Shown here piece by piece: positions 45,542-54,200 of a DNA stretch of 64,000 nt. The translations under genes and the position numbers were made by a program. Origin of the DNA: Antarcticibacterium flavum (GTDB lineage Bacteria; Bacteroidota; Bacteroidia; Flavobacteriales; Flavobacteriaceae); NCBI RefSeq assembly GCF_006159205.1, contig NZ_CP040812.1:124001-188000 (forward strand), in the 5' to 3' direction. The notes under the pieces were generated by a model, which made no database searches, was not told where the DNA came from, and saw only the letters and a list, made by a program, of their open reading frames with translations. Position 1 is the first letter of the stretch. Each line of letters starts with the position of its first letter.

Positions 45542-45844
45542 CGCTACATTCCCAAGCCAAAACCGTGAATCCAGTCCGCTTGTAATCGGAAAGTCAAAGC
45601 CTCGATTTTCTTAACAGAATTAACGGCAAAGCCTACTTTGGTCTTTGCTCGATAATTCTTAAAAACCGAACCTTTGCCTCACACATTTTAAGGGGTTTAT
45701 AATAGATGAAGCCTTTAATGTTTTTCGGGACAGCGAAAAACAGGTATGGCATAACCAATTCTAAAATAATGCCATTTGCTCTGTTCGCTTAACTGTCGGT
45801 ACGCTCTCGCCACAAATGGCTTTATAAGAATTGCTAATACCATT

Positions 45845-46018
45845 ATGGAACTTGTCAAGACTGTACAAGTTTTAGGCAAAAATAAGGTTTCTACTTCCTT
45901 GAAAATCCAAGGATTTTACTACGTCGCAAACACACCTGATTTATTCCCTAAAAGTCTTGACAAAACCCACTTCATCTATTGTGCGGAGCACGAAAGAAAT
46001 CATACAAACACCCCTTAA
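45845..46018 (+). CDS. Possible small protein upstream of ssb
   Basis: A 57-residue frame from the ATG at 45845 (MELVKTVQVLGKNKVSTSLKIQGFYYVANTPDLFP...HERNHTNTP). The amino-acid pattern (strand-turn-strand, one Cys, charged end) looks more coding-like than the frames further left. I see no clear ribosome-binding site, and I recognise no family. It ends 56 nt before ssb. Confidence 0.4.
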   Translation: MELVKTVQVLGKNKVSTSLKIQGFYYVANTPDLFPKSLDKTHFIYCAEHERNHTNTP

Positions 46019-46074
46019 AATTTAATTCAGTTTAAACCTAATAGGGAAATTATTAATCTTTTAAATCTTTTATT

Positions 46075-46410
46075 ATGAGTACTATTAAAAATCACGTACA
46101 GTTAATTGGAAATGTTGGACAAGAGCCAACCATTACGAACCTTGAAAGTGGTAAAAAAGTAGCCCGATTCTCATTGGCAACCAATGAATACTACAAAAAC
46201 GGCAAGGGCGAGAAACAAACGGACACCAATTGGCACACCGTTGTCGCTTGGGGCAAAACTGCTGAAATTATCGAAAAGTATGCCGAAAAGGGCAAAGAAA
46301 TCGGAGTTGTTGGAAAACTAAAGACCCGAACCTATACCACGGACGATGGCAACCAACGCTATGTTACCGAAGTGGTAGCCGATGAAATCCTATTAATGGG
46401 TAGTAAGTAA
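46075..46410 (+). CDS. ssb: Single-stranded DNA-binding protein (element-encoded SSB)
   Basis: A 111-residue OB-fold protein: NHVQLIGNVGQEPTITNLESGKKVARFSLATNE, then TNWHTVVAWGKTAEIIEKYAEKGKEIGVVGKLKTRTY. It lacks the long acidic C-terminal tail (DDDIPF type) of the housekeeping SSB, which is normal for plasmid and integrative-element SSBs. It would protect transferred single-stranded DNA during conjugation. It is followed by a strong terminator. Confidence 0.93.
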   Translation: MSTIKNHVQLIGNVGQEPTITNLESGKKVARFSLATNEYYKNGKGEKQTDTNWHTVVAWGKTAEIIEKYAEKGKEIGVVGKLKTRTYTTDDGNQRYVTEVVADEILLMGSK

Positions 46411-46417
46411 AAAGTAA

Positions 46418-46460
46418 AGAGGGCACTAATACCAGTTTTCAATTAGTTTGTGCCCTCTTC
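46418..46460 (+). terminator. Terminator of ssb
   Basis: AGAGGGCAC facing GTGCCCTCT (46418-46426 with 46450-46458), with an inner ACTAAT/ATTAGT pairing and T-rich sequence after it. Confidence 0.8.
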
Positions 46461-46492
46461 TTTTCATCATTAAATCTAAAAAAGACATTACA

Positions 46493-46873
46493 ATGAAAGC
46501 ACAAGTTAACGAAATAAAAGAAGGATTGCAACATTTTCACGGTTCTGAAATGTTATATCAAATCCCATTGATACGCACCCGATTTACAAACGGATTGAAA
46601 TATTTAGCCAATGTAGCAGAATGTTTTTGGCTCATTACTGATGTTTCAGTAATCGCCAAAAGTTTGCTGAACCGAAGCCATTTTATCACAATAGATTTTA
46701 AAAGGCTATCGGAAGATGAACAAGATTTTACGGGCTATGAAGCTGAAATAATTTATAGCGATGGAAATGGAAATGTTTTTGAAACGCATCAATACAACTT
46801 TACTGATTTTCCTTTAGATGAATTGCGTTTATATTTTGTGGATAATACGCTGATGTTACCAAGTGAATACTAA
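46493..46873 (+). CDS. DUF6876-like protein of mobile elements
   Basis: A 126-residue protein from the ATG at 46493 (the frame is open from 46448, but that part overlaps the ssb terminator). It matches the DUF6876 pattern: QHFHGSEMLYQIPLIRTRFTNGLKYLANVAECFWLITDVSVIAKSL, then FIT..FKRL and YSDGNGNVFETHQYNFTDFPLDELRLYFVDNTLMLPSEY. Function is unknown; members are regular neighbours of SSB and mobilization genes in Bacteroidota elements. Confidence 0.8.
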   Translation: MKAQVNEIKEGLQHFHGSEMLYQIPLIRTRFTNGLKYLANVAECFWLITDVSVIAKSLLNRSHFITIDFKRLSEDEQDFTGYEAEIIYSDGNGNVFETHQYNFTDFPLDELRLYFVDNTLMLPSEY

Positions 46874-46884
46874 AAACAAAGGCT

Positions 46885-47082
46885 ATGATTTATCTAAATT
46901 ATAACAACCTCGATGACGAAACCCAACAGCATCTACTTTCAGTTTCAAAAGAAGATATAGAGAACAAATTTGGGAACGACCTTAAAGCCTACGCCAATAA
47001 ACATCATTTAGATTATAATACCATATTGGACGAAGAAGCGATAAAGAATTTATATACATATAAGTACATTTTTAACATCTAA
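46885..47082 (+). CDS. Small hypothetical protein of mobile elements
   Basis: A 65-residue acidic protein (MIYLNYNNLDDETQQHLLSVSKEDIENKFGNDLKAYANKHHLDYNTILDEEAIKNLY). It starts 11 nt after the DUF6876 gene and ends before a terminator, so the two are probably co-transcribed. No known domain is recognised. Confidence 0.65.
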   Translation: MIYLNYNNLDDETQQHLLSVSKEDIENKFGNDLKAYANKHHLDYNTILDEEAIKNLYTYKYIFNI

Positions 47083-47101
47083 ATTGCAACGCAAAAATTT
47101 G

Positions 47102-47130
47102 GACCTTTGAATTTTCAGAGGTCTTTTTTT
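47102..47130 (+). terminator. Terminator after the 46885-47082 gene
   Basis: GACCTTTGAA facing TTCAGAGGTC (one G-T wobble) followed by seven T. Confidence 0.88.
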
Positions 47131-47402
47131 GTGCCTTATTTTTTCAAAATTTCAAGAGCCAATAATCCAAAACTCGACGTCCTAAATTTGCATTTTCATA
47201 AAAATCCTATTTTTTGGTATCAAAACCTACCATTTGAAAACAATCCGTATTTGAATATTATTTGCAAATAGAATATCTTTAAAAGGCTTTTAAGCAGTAC
47301 CATTTTAAGTATCATTATCCCATTTTGATTTGACTTTCGCCGATAATGATACACACCAAAAATTAAACATATCGGAATTTTTTATTCCGAAAAAAAGCAA
47401 CT

Positions 47403-47615
47403 GACTTTTTAGTCAGGTTATTTGAAAAATTTTGTCCCTGCGGGACGAATTTGAGAAGCAAGAGGGTAACACGCCAAGGCGATGTTAACGGTTGATTTTT
47501 AGTTGTAATTATTTGAAAAACAAATAATTACTGTTTAAAGGGTTTAAGAAAATAATAAAATTTTACAGTAAATCCTTTTGAAACCCTTATAAAACGGCAA
47601 TTTTTTACAGTAAAT
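47403..47615 (+). other. oriT-like region, copy B (directly before bfmA)
   Basis: Two small hairpins (CTGAC-ttttta-GTCAG near 47401; GTCCC-tgc-GGGAC near 47443) precede AGCAAGAGG (47457-47465) and a TAACACGCC..GGCGATGTTA inverted repeat. Two TTTACAGTAAAT repeats follow at 47562-47573 and 47604-47615, the second overlapping the bfmA start codon. Position, inverted repeats and iterons fit an origin of transfer with accessory-protein sites. The nick site is not assigned. 47131-47400 holds no gene. Confidence 0.6.
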
Positions 47616-48162
47616 GAGTTCAAATCATCAAAAGAAATACAGTTTTTCTGCCATTAGTATTAAACCTAATGTGGCAACTCGTTTTCGGAAATTTTCCAAA
47701 AGAATTTCACGTTCGCACACCGATACGCTGGAAACAATGATGAACTTTTTTGATTTGAACGAGCTATCCCCAAATGAATCTTTGGGTCCGAATATGCAGA
47801 CCTTGGAGAATAGTCTCAAAAAACGAATCAATGCCCTTGTAGCCATTATTAGAGATATTGAAAAAAACCAGACCAAGCCCACCAATGCAATGTTGGAATT
47901 GCTTTTTCAAGAAAACCCAAATGAGAAAGAGTTACAAGAAGAACCATTTGAATTTGAACAACAAGAATTGATTACCGAAAACGAAGAACTAAATCATTAC
48001 CGAAATCGTTACGAAGAAGTTCAGCAACAATTTCATTCCGTAAAATATGATTTGGAAAAAATCATCAATAAGACCACTTATGTAAAAAGCAGTTTTGGAG
48101 GTGGCTATTTAAAACTGGAACTGACCAAAGATGAATTTGAAAACATTAAACAAAAATTATAA
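47614..48162 (+). CDS. bfmA: Mobilization accessory protein, BfmA/BtgA family
   Basis: A 182-residue protein. The N-terminal part (YSFSAISIKPNVATRFRKFSKRISRSHTDTLETMMNFFDLN) looks like a ribbon-helix-helix DNA-binding unit. A long coiled coil follows (about residues 70-155), then a short C-terminal region. It fits the BfmA/BtgA mobilization family of Bacteroides elements, which binds oriT and assists the relaxase. An oriT-like repeat overlaps its start codon, so autoregulation is likely. Its stop overlaps the next start (TAATG). Confidence 0.85.
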   Translation: MSSNHQKKYSFSAISIKPNVATRFRKFSKRISRSHTDTLETMMNFFDLNELSPNESLGPNMQTLENSLKKRINALVAIIRDIEKNQTKPTNAMLELLFQENPNEKELQEEPFEFEQQELITENEELNHYRNRYEEVQQQFHSVKYDLEKIINKTTYVKSSFGGGYLKLELTKDEFENIKQKL

Positions 48163-49190
48163 TGTATATCACAGTAACCAAACAGACATTAGATGGCAAT
48201 TATGCACAGAGCGTTTCCGATTTTGTCGCTTATCTCGAAAAAGAAAACGATGACAAATCCATTGATGAAATGGAACATTTTTTCAATCAGTATGGCGAAG
48301 AAATATCAGGTAAGGAAGTCATTAAAGAAATTGACGGAAATACGGCTAAACTCAAAAAGACCGAACCAAAGTTTTATTCCATTACAGTCAATCCGAGTGC
48401 TTATGAATTGAAGCGATTGCAAAATCATTCCGAGGAACTGAAAAAGTACACCCGAGAATTGATGAAAGAGTACGCTAAATCTTTTAATCGGGAAATAAAC
48501 GGACGAGCTGTTACTGTAGATGACATTATATACTATGCCAAAATTGAGCATCAGCGTACGTATAAGGGAACGGATAGGAAAATTCAGGAGAACCAACCTT
48601 ATGCCACCAAGATACTTCAAATTAAGAACGATATCCGGAAAATTAAAAGTGGCGAATTAGAAGGCAACATCAAAAAATTACAGCAAACGATGTCCCGATT
48701 GGAAAAAGAAGCACCACATCAACAAGATGGAAAACGCATTGTTAGAGGGATGCCTAAAGAAGGCTCTCAAAGCCATATCCATATTATTGTAAGCAGAAAG
48801 GATATGTCCAATAAATACAGTTTGTCCCCTGGTAGCAAGTACAAAGCTTCGGAAACCGTTTTTAATGGCAAACCTGTAAAACGTGGTTTTGATAGGGACA
48901 AATTCTTTAAGGCTTCTGAAAAAACGTTTGACACTCTATTTCAATACAAACGAAACTATGTTGAAACTTATAAGGCACGTAAAACATTCCTGAAAAATCC
49001 AAAGTTGTATTTCTCAATTCTTTCGGGATTGCCAACCAATGAAAAGGCAACTGCCTATAAAATACTTGCCAAATCTGGTGTACCCATAATGAATATTCCA
49101 ACAAACAAAGTACAGTTGGCATTAAAGATAATCAACAAGTTTAAAAAAGGGATTGACCGAGCAATACAGTCGGGTTCTATTGGGATATGA
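48162..49190 (+). CDS. bfmB: Mobilization relaxase-like protein, BfmB/DUF5712 family
   Basis: A 342-residue protein with an N-terminal part typical of BfmB/BtgB (MYITVTKQTLDGNYAQSVSDFVAYLEKEND). A HIHIIVSRKD motif near residue 206 gives the His-hydrophobic-His metal site of relaxases. A likely catalytic Tyr lies in the N-terminal half but cannot be fixed by eye. The basic C-terminus (INKFKKGIDRAIQSG) would contact DNA. It is coupled to bfmA (1-nt overlap) and to the T4CP gene (4-nt overlap). Confidence 0.8.
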   Translation: MYITVTKQTLDGNYAQSVSDFVAYLEKENDDKSIDEMEHFFNQYGEEISGKEVIKEIDGNTAKLKKTEPKFYSITVNPSAYELKRLQNHSEELKKYTRELMKEYAKSFNREINGRAVTVDDIIYYAKIEHQRTYKGTDRKIQENQPYATKILQIKNDIRKIKSGELEGNIKKLQQTMSRLEKEAPHQQDGKRIVRGMPKEGSQSHIHIIVSRKDMSNKYSLSPGSKYKASETVFNGKPVKRGFDRDKFFKASEKTFDTLFQYKRNYVETYKARKTFLKNPKLYFSILSGLPTNEKATAYKILAKSGVPIMNIPTNKVQLALKIINKFKKGIDRAIQSGSIGI

Positions 49191-50632
49191 GTATGTCAAT
49201 ACCACATATCATCCTTTTTATTGTTGTTCCGGTATTGTTTGTCAGTACAGTTTTATATGTGTTTCTTCATCAAGAAGAGCCCAAAAACGGAGATAAGAAA
49301 TATCAGGTACGCTTTAAACTTCGTCGTGGAAAATTTCAAATCGAAAATATCAAGCGAGGTGCATCGATTATTGGCTCTGCGGGAAGCGGTAAAACAGAAA
49401 GTGTTATCTATAATTTTTTACAGCATTTTAGTACCCATCAATTTTGTGGTATCATACACGATTACAAGGATTTTGAACTTACCGAAATTGCCTACCCATT
49501 ATTTAAAGAAAAGGATATTAAATTCTATACCATAGCTTTTGACCAAATCCATTATTGTGTAAACCCAATTACCCCAAGATATTTGCCCAATGAGGAAAGT
49601 GTGAATGAATTATCCAAGGTACTCATTGAAAATCTTTTGGAGTTCAACGAATCCAGTACAAACAGTACCACAAAATTCTTCAGTGATGCTGTTGAAGGTT
49701 TGATGGGTGGAATGATTTGGAAACTAAAAACGTCCTATCCTCAATATTGCACCCTGCCCCATTTGATTGCTATTTTTCAATCGATGACTACCAAACAGTT
49801 GGTTACTTTTGTGAGCTCAAATATCACTTCCCGAAGTATGGCAAGTGCTTTTATCAACGGAATGGATTCTGACAAACAAACGGCAGGTGTGAAAAGCACA
49901 TTGGCCAATGCCTTTAAAAAGATAGGTTCACAACAGTTGTTTATGGCTTTGTCAAAAGATGAAGTACCATTGAATATCAACAGCAAGGACAATCCTGCTG
50001 TTATCTGCATCGTGAACCATCCCAAATATGAATCAGCTTACTCGCCTATCATCGCTGCAATTATGCACACAGTCATCAAGCAAATGAGCGTGAGAGGTCA
50101 ACAGTCGTCATTTTTAATGATGGAAGAAGCCCCAACCATAAAGCTGCTTAATATGCACCGCATTCCCGCAACTTTAAGAAGCTATGATATTGCCACAATT
50201 TACGTGATGCAGGATAAAATTCAGAATGATATGCTATATGGAGACAAAGCGAGTAAGGCTATTTTGAGCAATCTTTCCTATCAGTTTTTCGGCAAAGTTA
50301 ATGACCCAGATACTGCAAAATATTATGAGCGTTTCTTTGAGATTGTTCGTAAGGAAACCACAAGTATAAATCGTGGACACAATCTAAATTTTGATACGAG
50401 AATTACCACAGGCGAAAAAGAAGTTTCTAAACGTAGAGCAGATGTTTTTTTCCGTTTGAAACAAGGCGAGTTTATAACTTTTGCTGATGGCAAAGATAAA
50501 AGAGTTCAATTTAAACTACAAACGATTAAAAGAGAAATACCAAATCCTCATCAACATTTTACAACCGATGAATTAAAGCTCAATTTTGAACGGATTTATA
50601 GAGAGGCAAAATCTATATTTAAGGTCAACTAA
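49187..50632 (+). CDS. Type IV coupling protein (TraG/TraD-like, BfmC type)
   Basis: A 481-residue ATPase with one N-terminal transmembrane helix (IPHIILFIVVPVLFVSTVLYVFL). Walker A is IIGSAGSGKTES (about residues 64-75), the Walker B-like segment is SSFLMMEEAPT (about 305-315), and IATIYVMQDK matches the later RAQS-like motif of coupling proteins. Shorter than TraG of full conjugation systems, as expected for the Bfm mobilization set. It docks the relaxase-DNA complex to a mating channel, which would have to be encoded elsewhere. Confidence 0.87.
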   Translation: MSMSIPHIILFIVVPVLFVSTVLYVFLHQEEPKNGDKKYQVRFKLRRGKFQIENIKRGASIIGSAGSGKTESVIYNFLQHFSTHQFCGIIHDYKDFELTEIAYPLFKEKDIKFYTIAFDQIHYCVNPITPRYLPNEESVNELSKVLIENLLEFNESSTNSTTKFFSDAVEGLMGGMIWKLKTSYPQYCTLPHLIAIFQSMTTKQLVTFVSSNITSRSMASAFINGMDSDKQTAGVKSTLANAFKKIGSQQLFMALSKDEVPLNINSKDNPAVICIVNHPKYESAYSPIIAAIMHTVIKQMSVRGQQSSFLMMEEAPTIKLLNMHRIPATLRSYDIATIYVMQDKIQNDMLYGDKASKAILSNLSYQFFGKVNDPDTAKYYERFFEIVRKETTSINRGHNLNFDTRITTGEKEVSKRRADVFFRLKQGEFITFADGKDKRVQFKLQTIKREIPNPHQHFTTDELKLNFERIYREAKSIFKVN

Positions 50633-50662
50633 AATTAGTAAATAAAGAACAACCATAGTTTT

Positions 50663-50697
50663 TGCACAGCCTGTGCATCGATTAATTTGTATCTTTG
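50663..50697 (+). promoter_or_regulatory. Promoter and perfect palindromic operator of the second metal operon
   Basis: TGCACAG-C-CTGTGCA (50663-50677) is a perfect 15-nt palindrome just upstream of a perfect -7 element TATCTTTG (50690-50697), in the region normally holding the -33 box. It is a good candidate binding site for a metal-responsive regulator; the two Fur-family proteins downstream are candidates. Confidence 0.62.
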
Positions 50698-50706
50698 TCA
50701 AACTTT

Positions 50707-51102
50707 ATGAAAATATTCTTTTCCATATCAATGTCAATTTTATTCTTTTTTCAGGGAATTAGCATTGATATGGACTTTTGTGGACCAATTAAAGAAATTT
50801 CAAGCATTATTACCCATTATCAAGACCATAAAGTTTATGGAGACTCTTTCCTTGAATATGTAGTTGAAGATTACATTGACAATGATGCAAAAAATGAAGG
50901 GCATCATAATAACCCAGATAAGGAGAATACACCAGTCCATTCCCATCATCAATGTTGTCACCCTTTAGTATTAATTATTGCGAACAACAATTCGGTTTTA
51001 ACCAATCGACTAAAGTTTGAAGAGAAAAAACAGTTTAACTTACATAAAGTAAACTTCACTTCCAGATATCTGGAATCGCTTTTCCAACCCCCTAAAGTAT
51101 AA
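50707..51102 (+). CDS. HYC_CC_PP-like small exported protein
   Basis: A 131-residue protein from the ATG at 50707 (the TTG at 50695 lies inside the -7 element). Signal peptide KIFFSISMSILFFFQGISI, then MDFCGP, a His-rich region ending in HSHHQCCHP, and a C-terminal FQPPKV. The Cys, CC and PP landmarks in this order match the HYC_CC_PP family found next to Bacteroidota metal-efflux genes. It probably binds metal in the periplasm. First gene of the second operon; a structured leader separates it from the pump gene. Confidence 0.72.
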   Translation: MKIFFSISMSILFFFQGISIDMDFCGPIKEISSIITHYQDHKVYGDSFLEYVVEDYIDNDAKNEGHHNNPDKENTPVHSHHQCCHPLVLIIANNNSVLTNRLKFEEKKQFNLHKVNFTSRYLESLFQPPKV

Positions 51103-51208
51103 TTCAGTTTTTTTTAGGATAGCTATATCCTACCGTGATGCTTTTCAAAGTAAGTATCGCATCATAAACGCATTGCATTTCTTTGCATTGCGATGTTTAA
51201 ACTGAATT
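51101..51208 (+). promoter_or_regulatory. Four-way-junction-like structured leader before the fused pump gene
   Basis: A perfect 10-bp closing stem (AATTCAGTTT 51101-51110 with AAACTGAATT 51199-51208) encloses three hairpins: TAGGATA-gcta-TATCCTA (51115-51132), TGATGC...GCATCA (51136-51164) and CGCATTGCA...TGCATTGCG (51169-51192, one mismatch). It fills the gap between two co-directional metal genes, ending 12 nt before the ATG. It could be a regulatory RNA element or a small palindromic insertion. Confidence 0.5.
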
Positions 51209-51220
51209 AATACTTTTTCT

Positions 51221-54200
51221 ATGATTAACAAAATCATTTCATTTTCCATTAATAACAAGTTTATTATTGGGCTCTTTATAGTGGCACTTGTAGGTACGGG
51301 CATTTGGTCTATGGCCACTATAAATCTGGGTTCTGTACCCGATATTACCAACAACCAAGTACAGGTTATTACAGTTGCCCCAAATTTAGGTACTGAAGAC
51401 ATTGAACAATTTGTTACTTATCCCGTAGAATTGGCAATGGCAAATCTGCCAGACGTTATCGAACTGCGTTCGGTGTCCCGTTTTGGTCTTTCGGTGGTTA
51501 CCATTGTCTTTAAGGATGAGGCTGGAACCTATCTGCCAAGGCAATTGGTACAGGAAAAATTGACCGAAGTTGCTGGAGAAATCCCTGAAGGTTTCGGCAC
51601 ACCTTTTATGGCACCCATAACAACAGGTCTGGGGGAAATATTCCAATATTCCCTAAAAGTAAAAGAAGGCTATGAAGACAGATATGATGCAATGGAGCTT
51701 CGTACCATCCAAGATTGGATTGTAAAACGTCAAATGGCACTAGTCCCCGGAGTCGTTGAGGTCAATGCCTTTGGAGGCTATGTAAAACAATACGAAGTTG
51801 CCATAAATCCTGATAAACTAAAAAGTTTTGGCATTACAATGAATCAGGTTTTTGAGGCCCTTAAAGTGAACAATGCCAATACTGGTGGAGCTTATATCGA
51901 AAAAAACCACCAAGCCAATTTTATCCGTGGCGAAGGGCTGGCACGAAGTATTGCCGATTTGGAAAACACGGTTGTAACCACACAAAATGGAAGCCCTGTC
52001 TTGGTAAGGGACGTTGCCGAAAAAGTGGGCTACGGAAACCAAGTGCGTTATGGTGCATTTACCCAAGACGGTCACGAATCCGTAGGTGGACAAATTTTAA
52101 TGCTGAAAGGCGAAAGCCCAGGCGACGTGATTGAAAATGTGGAAAAGCGTATTGTAGAAATTCAAAAATCCCTGCCGGAGGGTGTTTATATTGATGCTTT
52201 TTTAAGCCGAAGTGAACTTATTGAGGCAACCACAAGTACCGTTAAAAACAATCTAATAGAAGGAGCCCTAATCGTCATATTTGTTTTGGTCTTACTTTTG
52301 GGAAGCTTCCGTGGTGGCTTGATAGCAGCTTCGATAATCCCTTTATGTCTATTATTTGCATTTATTTTGATGAAACAATTTGGCATTTGGGCAAATTTAA
52401 TGTCCTTGGGTGCGATCGATTTTGGAATTATTGTAGATGGAGCGGTGATTATCGTGGAAGGAGCGGTTTTCCACATTCATCAACGGATGAAAAAATCCAC
52501 AACCGCCATCAACCAAGCTGAAATGGATGAAATCGCCTATGATTCTTCAAGTAAAATGATGAATTCTGCCTTCTTCGGTCAACTAATTGTTCTTATAGTT
52601 TTTACACCGATTCTTTTTTTGACCGGTGTGGAAGGGAAAATGTTCCGGCCAATGGCATTTACATTTGGTTTTGCCGTTTTAGGAGCGATTATCCTTTGTC
52701 TTACCTACGTGCCAATGATGTCATCATTATTTTTAAAACCTGCTAAAAATCAAAATAGTTGGTTCGCCAAGTTTGAAAACAAGATTGATAGGTTCAGTGA
52801 TAAAATTATGGATGTTCTGAATCGTATCTATCTGCCTATATTAAATTTTGCACTTCGCTTTCGGGCAGGTGTGGTTATAGGCGCGGTTTCCTTGCTTTTG
52901 ATTTCAGGATTTATTTTCAGCAATATGGGAGCAGAATTTGTCCCTAAATTTGATGAAGGCGATATTGCATTTCAAGCATTGATAAAACCGGGGAGCAGTC
53001 TTACAGAATCTATTGAGGCTTCAGAGAAACTTCAGAAGTTAATCAATGAGTTTCCGGAAGTAAAAACAGTAGTTTCTAGGATTGGTGTGGCCGAAATACC
53101 GACAGACCCGATGCCTATGGATATTGCCGATAGTTATATTATTCTTGAAAAAGATAAGAGTAAATGGACTTCCGCAGATAGTAAAGAAGAACTGATAGAA
53201 AAAATACAGGAAAAAATTTCAGTAGTTCCCGGCGTAAATTTCGTGTTTACCCAACCTGTAGAACTTCGTTTTAATGAATTGCTTACAGGGGTTCGTGAGG
53301 ACGTGGCAATCAAACTGTACGGAGAAGATTTAGGCGTTTTGGCAGACAAGGTACAGGAAATCGCAGCGGTCATCAGAACCGTTCCCGGAGCGGCTGACCT
53401 CAATGTAGAAGCTACAAGCGGTTTGCCACAAATGACAGTGGTGTATAACCGGGCAAAAATGGCACAATACGGTGTAACCGTTGACAAGCTGAATGATTAT
53501 GTAAGTGCTTCATTTTCTGGAGAACAGGCAGGAGTCATTTTTGAAGGGGAAAAACGATTCGATGTGGTCATTCGTTTGGCAGAGGAATATCGACAAGACA
53601 TCAATAGCTTAAAAAACCTTTTCATAGACCTGCCAAACGGTGCTCAAGTGCCTCTAAAGGAAGTTGCGGATATCAGTTATAAAGCTGGGCCAATGCAAAT
53701 TTCAAGAGACAACACTATGCGTCGTATATCTGTGGGTGTAAATGTTCGTGGACGCGATGTAAAATCGATGGTCGAGGAAATTCAGCAAAAACTGGAAACG
53801 GAAGTGAAACTGCCACCAGGTTATTACGTCACTTATGGAGGATCATTTGAAAACCTGCAACGTGCATCAGACCGATTGATGATAGTAGTGCCCATCGTTC
53901 TACTAACAATATTTATCCTGCTTTATTTCGCTTTAAATTCAGTTACACAGGCCTTGATGATCTATATGGCAGTGCCTTTGGCGACCATTGGTGGTGTTTT
54001 CGTTTTGTTGATTCGTGGAATGCCTTTCAGTATTTCTGCCGGAGTCGGGTTTATCGTGCTCTTCGGAGTTGCCGTATTAAACGGACTCATACTCATAAAC
54101 AAATTCAATGAATTAAAAGACAGTGGAATGACAGATTTAAAAAAACGTATATACGAAGCAACGCACGAACGTTTACGTCCAATTTTATTGACTGCCATTA

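Noticed and set aside
45119..45614. Two overlapping ORFs of 78 and 119 codons after the first pump gene
   Set aside because: They run through the repeat and hairpin region, have no start context, and show no protein-like pattern beyond basic and aromatic runs.
51101..51208. Calling the structured leader a NiCo riboswitch
   Set aside because: The four-way shape fits, but I cannot identify the conserved nucleotides of that family, so it is reported only as a structured element.
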